This document shows, one piece after another, positions 56,201-64,000 of a DNA stretch of 64,000 bases. The stretch comes from Phellopilus nigrolimitatus (lineage: Eukaryota; Basidiomycota; Agaricomycetes; Hymenochaetales; Hymenochaetaceae), in contig JAJOHG010000011.1 in assembly GCA_021029095.1 (NCBI GenBank), positions 496,001-560,000 on the forward strand, in the 5' to 3' direction. The position numbers and the translations under genes were made by a program. The stretch's first letter is position 1. Every line of letters starts with the position of its first letter. The notes beneath the pieces were generated by a model, which saw only the letters and a program-made list of their open reading frames with translations, was not told where the DNA came from and did no database searches.

Positions 56201-56869
56201 ACCACGTTCGAGTAGTTGAAGAGGAGCACTACGACACGAACATATTTCGATAGAGACGATACTGAGAGCTGAATGTATACAAGACTGAAAATTAAATATA
56301 TAAAAAATAAAACAGAGCGAGGACTCACTTAGGAAATAAACACAGACAACATGTATGGTTTTCCGTTCACTGGCACAACTGCAGCTTGACAGCTCGGGCG
56401 GTGGGACAGGATTGCGCAATGACTCGGATCGACGAAGAACGTCTAGGAAAGGGTCAATGAGAGAAGGAAGCACCTCTTTCCACCTCTCGCATTGTCTGAT
56501 CCTTTTCCGCCTATGTCTCGAGATCGCGGGGTCAAGAGGAACTTGCCGCGATGATATGAACAACGGCACGCCGCCTATAGAGGTCTCGTATTCAGTGTCA
56601 TTCGGTACAATAAAAGGATTGTCGTCGGTGGCTGAGGCTGCAGCTGCAACCGCAGACTCGGCTGGATTCTGAGGAGGTCGTGCTAATCGAGCCCCCGGAA
56701 TTTCAACAAGTGTCCTATTTCCGTGAAGAAAAACTAAAGGAGGTGGAAATATTTTTTTTGGAGAGCTAGCGATAAATTGTGATGTTGACGGCCCTTCGAC
56801 GAGACCGTTGGGCTTGTCCTTTGCAGCCTCGGCATGCAGCCTTTTGAGTTTCTTACGATCAACTTTCAT
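53209..56869 (-). CDS. KDZ (Kyakuja-Dileera-Zisupton) transposase with CxC cysteine cluster
   Basis: Minus-strand gene of about nine exons, start ATG at 56869 (MKVDRKKLKRLHAEAAKDKP), stop at 53209. The N-terminal part has the CxC-like cluster (ELSSCSCASERKTIHVVCVY; ICSCRSAPLQLLERGLFGCA; AVDLNLLDFCAELFL). The catalytic domain shows the KDZ DDE residues: VCLDACFQQKR, LYDVGCQLHRSIVKWDFLP and TDGEGCERFWSSIKHLISTL. The C-terminal region is helical (ETQKAIRELESAYTCLIKEL) and ends with an acidic tail. Known: KDZ transposases move DNA transposons abundant in mushroom genomes and are often paired with CxC domains and TET/JBP genes. All recognisable motifs are intact. The exon join near 56300 is uncertain: one natural reading gives a stop, another (donor gtttat) stays open. 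Terminal repeats of the element were not found. Confidence 0.87.
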
Positions 56870-57429
56870 GCTTGAAGAAGGGATGTAAGAAGAGGGAGCG
56901 CACAATCAAGAAGAAAAAAAATTCTGCGCACCTAAAACTCGAGCAGAAACCGGCTATTCCGAGCGCGGCTGGGAAACTGTGCTAGCGATGCCTAACCGAC
57001 GCACCGAACTTCCCTTACTCAATTGATGATACACGTTTCTTAGTTACGGCAGGCCACGCGCTCCCGCGAGCAAACCTTAAAGCCCTTTGACTCTTACTGT
57101 TTTTTTTTTCCTTGCATTTTTTCACCCTCATTTAGTTAGAATGTATTTAAACTATTCTACGGTAAAAGACCTCATGAACAAACACAACGGAAAAAAAGAG
57201 TGCCCGTGCTGGCCAAGTCAGTCCCAACTTGCAAGATATTCAGGACTAATAAACAATATATATGAACAAAGAGCCACATACCTCATGTACATTCCAGATA
57301 GGCCCGACCGTGAAAGCCCCCAGAGATGGAGGCAGCGAGACCTGGTAGAAGGGCACATGAATACAATTGCAAGAAAGAGAAAAAAAAAGACCGCGACTCA
57401 CATGAAAGGATGCGTCGTACGCGCAGATA
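56870..57429. other. upstream flank of the KDZ gene
   Basis: The first 200 bases would hold the KDZ promoter. A plus-strand open frame (57087-57430, MTLTVFFFLAFFHPHLVRMY) has no recognised relative and runs into the minisatellite, so it is not called as a gene. Confidence 0.4.
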
Positions 57430-58075
57430 AGTCAACGACGGCGAGCGTGGTAGAGGGCGTTGAGGCAGACGGAGAGGGCGCTGAGGCAGATGACGAGGGC
57501 GCTAAGGGAGACGGCGAGCACGCAGACGAAAAGGGGACGGGCGTTGAGGGAGATGGAATGCGCGCTGAAGGAGGAGGCGAGAGCACTGAGCAAGGCGGCA
57601 AGGGCGCCGAAAAAAAAAGCGGGGACGTCGAGGACGCTGAGGGAGACGGCGAGGGCGCTGAGTAAGACGGCGAGGGCGTTGAGAAAGGCGGCGGGGACGC
57701 TGAGGGAGACGGCGAAGGTGCTGAGGGAGACGGCGAGGGCACTGAAGGAGATGGCGAGGGCGCTGAGGGAGAGGGGGGGCTCGCTGAGGGAAGCCGTGTG
57801 TGTGCTGGAGAAGAAGACGCGCGCGCTGAAGAAGGCGGCGAGGGCGTTGAGGAAGACGGCGAGGGCGTTGAGGAAGACGGCGGGGGCGCTGAGGGAGACG
57901 GCGAGCGCGCTGAGGGAGCCGGCGAGCGCACTGAGGGAAACGGCAAGCGCGTTGAGGAAGACGGCGATGGCGATGGGGAAGACGGCGAACACGATGAGGA
58001 AGACGGTGAGCTCGCTGTGGAAGACGGTGAGCTCGCTGTGGAAGACGGTGAGCTCGCTCGAGCAGACGATCCCGC
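57430..58075. repeat. GC-rich coding-like minisatellite
   Basis: Tandem variants of gagggagacggcgagggcgc-type units of about 18-21 bases fill 640 bp. Because unit length is a multiple of three, several frames on both strands remain open (Ser/Pro-rich on minus, Glu/Gly- or Arg/Ala-rich on plus). I treat these as repeat artefacts. The right flank (58021-58147) recurs inverted at 63714. Confidence 0.9.
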
Positions 58076-58139
58076 AGCCACTGCGGAGATGGTGGTGGTT
58101 CGAAGAAGAGATGGAAAGGTTGTCCGAAAGCGGAATCGG

Positions 58140-58310
58140 ACCTTGATGACTAGCAATCCTGATTCGGAAGGATCAGCTGACTTCCCGAGCGCAGGATCTG
58201 TTTGATCCTGATTCGGAAGGATCAGCTGACTTCCCGAGCGCAGGATCAAACAGATCCTGCGCTCGGGAAGTCAGCTGATCCTTCCGAATCAGGATTGCTA
58301 GTCATCCAGT
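58140..58310. repeat. three-fold repeat forming a long palindrome
   Basis: The core CTGATTCGGAAGGATCAGCT, continuing GACTTCCCGAGCGCAGGATC, occurs twice directly (about 58151-58198 and 58207-58247) and once inverted (about 58253-58300). The outer copies are perfect inverted repeats out to tgactagcaa / ttgctagtca, about 57 bp per arm. Confidence 0.93.
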
Positions 58311-59035
58311 CCTACCAGGAAGATAATTCAATACCAACCAGCGAATGCTTAGCATGGCAAAAGTGTATGAGGCCCTGCATTCATTGAATAATTCAAGCCA
58401 GCGTTGCTGCCGGGATTGAATTCACTGTGTAGCAGGCTTGGTCAGCTATCTGGCAGGCCGAAAAAAGCGATTTTGGGTTTTTTAATGATATCCGAGCAGC
58501 CTAGGGGCCACTTTTTTAAATAGTACTTAATTTAATTCTCTTTATTATCAAAAAACTAAAAATATCAGGGGTGTCATGATTATAGTTTACAGGGAGCTTC
58601 TATGATTGTGCCCTGAAGTTTGATTGATGTGATATCATTGCCATCGGGGCAGGGGACTAATTACAAATACATTTGGATGCTTCTATTTATTTATCCATCG
58701 CGCGCCGATTCGTCGGGATCACATAAGCAGACATCCCGCCTCCCGCTCACTGTTTGCCGCCGCCTTCGCGTAGCTCAACCAAAAACTCATCAAATAAATT
58801 AGTATATTTTGCATACTGTAGTTATTACTGTCTATTCTATTGTTCTTGCACTCTTCTTTTTTCTCTATTTAAAACCATATGGGGGAGGGAGGGGGGGGTA
58901 ATTATATGTGAGATTAAATTAAACAAGAGTTGCCACTTGCAAGGAGCAAGCGGCGCGCATTAATTACGAAAGGGGGAGAAGGGATTCGGAAGGCCAGAGT
59001 ATCCGAGCACGCCGCACCCGCGCAAGAGAAGAATT
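58311..59035. other. spacer, no supported gene
   Basis: AT-rich with homopolymer runs and a G-run near 58883-58900. No coding motif on either strand. Confidence 0.4.
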
Positions 59036-59500
59036 GCGCACCCGTAAGTAATGTAAGGCTCGACGAGACGGAGCATCTGCTGCGTCGCCTTCGTGACCTT
59101 TACGAAAACACCGTTGTTGATCTGGAGCAGGCAGAGGAGCTGCAGAAACTTACGTGGCTTCGGTGCGATTTCGTTGATACCGCGGATACGGTCAACGAAG
59201 TACACTTTCGGCTCTGCCGGGACGTAGAAGTCGCCCGCAGCGCGGGCCGCGCGCTTCAGGCGCACCTCCTCCTTCCCCTTCGAAACATAGCTCTTCACGT
59301 ACGACTCTGCGCGTTTGAAGATGACCTTGCGCTTCGCTTTGGACGCCGAGCGTGCCGCATCCGCAAGAGAGATTGGCGGAGTCGGTGCTATCGGTATGCA
59401 ACGGGGAGACAGACGAGGGCGATGTGCGCGTTGGAGGTGACCTCACGCGCTCGTTTAAGGAGCCGCAGCTGCTCGTCGTGACAGATTTGTGTGTCGACGC
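59036..59500 (-). pseudogene. ribosomal protein uL30 (RPL7) gene fragment
   Basis: Read on minus: a probable end of exon 1 ([12 protein letters not shown]), an intron ending near 59394, then [80 protein letters not shown] and VEPYITYG. There it meets a splice donor and the rest of the gene (about 120 residues in the family) is absent; the following sequence ([16 protein letters not shown]) is unrelated. Also D for the usual V in VVRIRGI. Known: uL30 is a 60S subunit protein. Introns kept, so this is a DNA-level fragment. Confidence 0.85.
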
Positions 59501-59509
59501 GCAAGCGCG

Positions 59510-60225
59510 CACGCGATTGTGGCAGAGAGCGCCTCGGCAGCGGACGCGTGGTAGGCGAATTGAGCCCGACGAGTTTGTTCAGGTTCTTCAGGGGTTCAGG
59601 CTGCAATAAGGGCATATTCAGTCCGGCATCGAGCGCGAGGACGTACCATCGATTAAATCGAGCTTGGAAGCGCGTTCTCAGGTGGTCGCAACCTCCGTCT
59701 TCTGCACGAGGTCGTCCTCGGCGTTCTCGACTTCGAGCCGCGATTGTTCCTGCCTCGCGGGACCACGGTTTTGAACGTCTGCTTCGCCGTGTCGTGTTCG
59801 GGCCGCGATGCGGAGGCCGCCTGCAACACCTTGAGCGTGCCCGCCATTACGTTGATGAGTGTCGCCTTCCAGAGACGCAGGAAGTGCGTGCGGATCGTCC
59901 TGTCTTGCGTGAGACGCGCGTCTTTCAAGCAGACTAAGATAAGAAAGAAAAGAGAGGAGAGAAAGATGTAAAGAACACGCACCCTGTCCCAGAGGCCCGC
60001 TTGGTATGTCGTCGTCTTCTCATCGGGCCCGGTGCTCGTGCTTTGCAGTGCCTGCGCCGTGGTCGTCGCTGCACCCCCGAGCGCTTGCGGGAGTGTCTTG
60101 TGCTGCACGGGCTCCGGCGCGGCGGGCGCGTAGTACCTTTGAGGTTCGTCGCGGCGAAGTCGGTGCACCCGTGCCTTATCGTCGTCGACAGCTGTGTTAG
60201 CGACTCCTGAATACATAGAATAGAT
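59510..60225 (-). pseudogene. BAR-domain protein gene fragment, frameshifted
   Basis: Minus-strand pieces in changing frames resemble a Gvp36-type fungal BAR domain: QESLTQLSTTI and TDFAATNLKGT; then EPVQHKTLPQALGGAATTTA and GPDEKTTTYQAGLWDRV; after an intron HFLRLWKATLINVMAGTLKV and EHDTAKQTFKTV; in another frame RLEVENAEDDLVQKTEVATT; then PEPLKNLNKLV and AQFAYHASAAEALSATI. At least three frame changes are needed. The C-terminal end is missing and abuts the uL30 fragment. Known: BAR proteins bend membranes in trafficking. The family call is from recall of BAR motifs. Confidence 0.65.
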
Positions 60226-61400
60226 ATAAAAGCAAGAAAGTTAGTTATGTATGGGCCCCCTGAGTGTTTGAACGCTTACCTTGAGCTATTTACGGTCCTG
60301 GATGTCGTGAACGACGTTGTTGAGCAAGTCGATCCCAGCGAGCACGCAAGTTCAACCGTGCGAAAGTTGTGTCGAACCGCGCAAGCGCTCGTAAGCGCTC
60401 GCGTTAGCGCACAACTGTTTCGTTTTTTGCAATTCATACACGCAACGGATTGGCTTAAAACCGTGTAGTTATATTTTAACACCTGCTCTTTATCTCCTCA
60501 AAAATTTATACATTCCAGGACGGGTACGATGCTGACAGATAACGCATTTAGTTAACGTACAAACGGAATCTGTGCTACTTTTCACTAAAACAATTTTCGA
60601 CCTCGATCGGCTGGGCCAAACGGGCCCAAACTTGATGACACATGTCTTTAACATGTTTATAAACTTTTAATGTACCTTGATTACTGGATGAGGGTCTAGA
60701 ATATGTAGATCTAGGAAACAGGTACGTTCAAAGCTGAAGATCGGTTTGCTTTTCTTGAAACCAGTTCTGTCTTACCAGTTCGAAGCCTTGACACCTTGTA
60801 ATTTCATAGACAACTCCCAAACAAAAAATATAGGGGTCATTGTGTGTATTAAAAGTGCTTCAAGATAACAACAAAATAATTTTTATGTGCCCATAAAATA
60901 TTCAGAATTTGCCACAGCTTGGAAAACAGCTTTTTGCAGCATCTTTGCCTTCCAGTGCAACTGTCCAGCTCTTAAACAGCTCAGGGATTTTTTCAATGAT
61001 ATAAATATACTATATAGTCTTGTATGAATAGCATCTATGTGATTAAATGCCCTTTCAGATGTAGGAGAAATCTAACAGACCCGAAACTGCTGCATACAGT
61101 GTATCCCATACTAAAAGCTATTATACACAAGATGTAGGCTTTCTCAGGTACTTAAACTTTCCAATTTCGAAGAAGTATGTACTAGAAACCTATACTAAAT
61201 ACTTACAGTGCTTCGGGAACCCTGTATATAGCACTACAAAGCCAACACGAAGGAAAACTCGATATTTGCATTATCGGGTTAATAACTTGATATATAGCAT
61301 TTACAAAGATCTAATTTTTTCTAAAAAGAAAGATTATATGATGTATAATTATAAAGTAAATTAATTGCGATTTATAATTGAGAGGTTGGAGCGCTACAGC
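60226..61400. other. AT-rich spacer
   Basis: The first 250 bases may include more of the BAR gene's 5' part, not readable. From 60480 on the sequence is strongly AT-rich with no open frame of note, RNA gene or clear repeat. Confidence 0.45.
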
Positions 61401-61692
61401 TACAGGTGGGTCCAGAAAGTGTCCGCCATGCCTATATATGGCAATTTGTTCCCATCTGCGCTGCAGCCAGCTCAGCAAGTCAAATTCTGATGCACATGTT
61501 TGTATCTCTATCTCATGTATCTAATAAACCATCTTTATATAAACTCAACCTGGATTTTGCGTGATTTGAAGCCAATGTTTGGTAGAGGGTGGAGACGATG
61601 CCGGCGGTAAATCGGGTGTGAGCTGGCTGCAGCGCGGATGGGAACAGACTTCCATATATAGGCATGGCGGACACTTTCTGGACCCACCTGTA
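61401..61692. mobile_element. inverted-repeat element, 292 bp (mariner-like MITE)
   Basis: Arms of about 71 bp, starting TACAGGTGGGTCCAGAAAGT at the left and identical in reverse at the right, differ at only a few bases. The TA ends fit a Tc1/mariner target. The middle carries no coding. Confidence 0.85.
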
Positions 61693-61894
61693 TGTTTTGT
61701 AGCTGTGGCGAGCCCATCAATATCATTTGATCCAAAACATACTTTATTTGGACGAAAGTGATGACCTATTCCGGTAAGTCACTCGTGACATGTTGAGTTT
61801 CGTGCTCGTCGTCAACGTCGTCGTGCTCGTCGTGCTCATCGTCTCTGCTTATAACTCTGTCTCTTTATCTTGCCCCCACCGGCTTCCACGCCAG

Positions 61895-62459
61895 GTTCAT
61901 GCGCTACTCGAACTGCTCGCGCTGTGTACCCAAGAACAAGGCCATCAAGCGCTTTACTGTGCGCGACATGGTCGAACCTGCAATCATCCGCGACGTCTTC
62001 GCCTTGTGTCCCTCGATGGCCCCTGCAACAGGCTCATGCGCGGCTCGAACTGCTCGCGCTGTGTTCCCAAGGATAAGGCCATCAGGTGCTTCACTGTGCG
62101 CGACATGGTCGAGTCCGCCGCTGTCTGTGACATCTCAGAGATGTCGGTCTATTAGGGTAAGCCGAAACTTCACTTTCGAGGATTCCTCGCCTGATTTTTG
62201 AGTAGAATACGTGATCCCTGAAACTCTACCTCAAGGTCGCCTTCTGCGTCTCGTGCACCATTCCCTCGAACGGTGCGTCTCGTGTCTCATTCATTCTCCT
62301 TTCTATGGTGACTTCTTGGTACACAGTTGTCCGTGTCCATTTGCGCGAAGGCCGCCGCATATGTACCCTCCCCCTCTTGTGCGTTACAAGGACAGCAAAA
62401 TGGTCAGTCCTGCCGTCGCAGCTGCTACCGATGCTGCCGCTACGAAAGTCACTTCCTGA
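61895..62459 (+). pseudogene. ribosomal protein eS26 (RPS26) pseudogene with internal duplication
   Basis: Exon-like block 1 reads [20 protein letters not shown] then [13 protein letters not shown]. Block 2, 137 bases later, repeats it as [39 protein letters not shown], then a stop. Further on come LYLKVAFCVSCTIPSN (about 62222-62270), an intron, VVRVHLREGRR, and in another frame VRYKDSKMVSPAVAAATDAA. These follow the eS26 order. The duplication, a stop and a frameshift make it non-functional. Known: eS26 is a 40S protein at the mRNA exit channel. Confidence 0.82.
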
Positions 62460-63713
62460 TTGCTTCGACTTTCAGCTGTTTATTCGTACCTTGCTTTCGC
62501 TTTGACCGATCCTCACTCGAAACACCTCCTTACGGGTGGACTAAGGGCCGAGGGGTGCAGCAGGAAATAAAGTAGGATGTATGGCTTTCTGCTGTGACGT
62601 ACCGCAGCGAGTGCCTGCTCGCATCGACCAAGCGCTGGTGACGCTTGCACGTCAAGGTCAGCCAGGACCAGCGCCGCTTATCCGTCTCCGCGTTCGCCTC
62701 AACTGAGCTCCCCGCGCTCGTCCTCGCGCGTGATCTCCGCAAGAGAGTGAGCCTCGCGCTGCCGCTGCCTCACCGTGGCGGCGCGGCCGAATTTTGGTGA
62801 GTGCTTTTATGTGGATGTGTGAGTTGGCGTTGCCAATCTCTGACTACTCAGCGGGGTCGAGCAAACCTCCGCGCTAGCGAGATACAGCGGGCTGGCTAAG
62901 GAACGTGGGGGTGGCAGTTGGATAGGAAGCACGGAAATGCGGAACGGTGCGCCGCATACCGCGAACGGGCGAGCAAGCCCTCCGGGGTACGCACACAGGC
63001 AGCTAGGGAACGAGCGGACCGGAAACGATGCACAGGACGGGAAAGCAGGCGGGCGATCGGCAAAAGGAGCCGCTCCGCCTTTTTTTTCTTTTCTTTTTGT
63101 TTGCCGCTCCTCGACTGCTCCCCCAGTCATTTTTCAAAGTAAATAAGTATATCCTTTCATTTTAGTTATGTCCGGTAGCTAGATTATAATGTACAAAAAA
63201 AATTGAAGTAAAAAAAAGAAGAAAAAAAAAGAGCACAACATTGAGAACAGTGAGCGCGAGGGCGGGCGACGATGAGCGGCCTGTCAGCAGTCCTATAAGT
63301 AAGTGCGGCGGTAACGGCGGGCGGCGGCACTGATTAGAGTTTGAATTATATAATGGGAAAAGGGCGGCAGTGCATCACCCTCCATAGGCCAAGGCCGAGG
63401 CCACCTGTCAGATGTTTGATGGGCTGCAGTCTAATACTAAAGAAGCAAAGATTAGTGATTAGATCAATATTTAAAAGCAAAAAATTCTCTGCGAGGCATA
63501 TACATTTAATAATACCCAGTGTCGTATTATAAAGTAGTTTAATTAGCTAACACTGCCTAATAAAGCACAAGCAGCTGGTATACCTATTATTCAATGCCTG
63601 TAGCGTAGCTGGCCCAAAGTTAACCAGCTATACCTGGGCTTCATACACTTTGCGCAAGCAAGCATTTGCTGGCCTTGAATGAATCAGTTGGCTGGCAGCA
63701 GTGAGTCATCAAG
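62460..63713. other. spacer, no supported gene
   Basis: 62640-62800 has a plus-strand peptide with coding-like composition (LSVSAFASTELPALVLARDL then a gtgagt donor) that may be one more captured exon, unidentified. 63140-63640 is A-rich with simple repeats. Confidence 0.4.
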
Positions 63714-64000
63714 GTCCGATTCCGCTTTCGGACAACCTTTCCATCTCTTCTTCGAACCACCACCATCTCCGCAGTGGCTGCGGGATCGTCTGCTCGAGCG
63801 AGCTCACCGTCTTCCACAGCGAGCTCACCGTCTTCCATAGTGAGTTCGCCATCTCCTCCCTCAGCGCGCTCGCCTTCTCCTCCTCACGGCTCAGCTCACC
63901 ATCCTCCACCATGTCCTCACCGTCTTCCTCCACGCGCTCACCGTCTTCCTCCACGCGCTCGCCGTCTTCCTCCACGCGCTCGCCGTCTTCCTCCACGCCT
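63714..64000. repeat. inverted copy of the 57.4-58.15 kb minisatellite flank
   Basis: 63714-63840 is the reverse complement of about 58021-58147, apparently base for base, followed by the same type of GC-rich minisatellite in opposite orientation, running off the window. It breaks from the left arm right after CCTTGATGACT. Confidence 0.92.

Noticed and set aside
57398..58249. Long open frames on both strands over the GC-rich minisatellite
   Set aside because: Open only because the repeat unit is a multiple of three; at least three frames are open at once and the peptides are pure low complexity.
61895..62459. Functional eS26 gene
   Set aside because: Tandem duplication, premature stop after SVY and a frameshift before VRYKDSKM.

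Overview
This window is from a filamentous fungus, most likely a wood- or litter-decaying mushroom-forming basidiomycete (Agaricomycetes). The evidence is the many short introns (about 45-110 bp, GT-AG with one GC-AG) that break almost every gene, a KDZ transposase with a CxC cysteine cluster, a chromodomain Gypsy element, expanded kinase-TPR genes, a fungus-specific glutathione S-transferase and secreted carbohydrate-active enzymes. The species cannot be told from the sequence alone.

Layout. 1-25.9 kb is mostly ordinary gene space: an ubinuclein/Hpc2-like HIRA-complex subunit (865-3510), an unknown gene on the minus strand (4431-5887), a doubtful orphan (6381-7190), a Hal2/Met22 3'(2'),5'-bisphosphate nucleotidase (7398-8719), a secreted CE2-type SGNH esterase (9319-11121), a GSTFuA/UstS-like glutathione transferase (12019-12807, minus), a secreted GH30 glycosidase (15536-17944), two small coiled-coil genes, an F-box/LRR-like gene (20158-22218) and intact histone H2A.Z (25202-25853). 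Two related inverted-repeat (Tc1/pogo-like) non-autonomous transposons lie at 22.6-24.3 kb.

24.9-51.6 kb is a three-copy segmental duplication. Each unit holds H2A.Z followed, convergently, by a protein kinase-TPR gene. Copy A has intact H2A.Z and a twin-kinase TPR gene. Copies B and C have dead H2A.Z copies and kinase-TPR genes carrying frameshifts. Between A and B sits a nest of mobile elements: a LINE (about 30.6-43.07 kb) with an unusual endonuclease - RNase H - RT order, interrupted in ORF1 by a hAT-like element (30746-31618, 8-bp target duplication) and in its RNase H domain by a nearly pristine Gypsy chromovirus (33352-39987, 5-bp target duplication, LTRs differing at one site that I can see). 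The Gypsy primer-binding site looks self-primed in the Tf1 manner.

51.6-64 kb is repeat-rich: a 504-bp inverted-repeat element, a 100-bp-period palindromic minisatellite, a complete CxC1-KDZ transposase gene (53209-56869, minus), a GC-rich minisatellite (57.43-58.07 kb) whose flank recurs inverted at the window's end (63714-64000), and between those arms a mosaic of broken host genes: ribosomal protein uL30 (RPL7), a BAR-domain protein and ribosomal protein eS26 (RPS26), plus one more short inverted-repeat element (61401-61692).

The genes in the left third look like independent housekeeping or secreted-enzyme genes with no operon-like grouping. The right two-thirds is an evolving accessory region. 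Its most interesting biology is the amplified kinase(-kinase)-TPR family and the architecture of the LINE.
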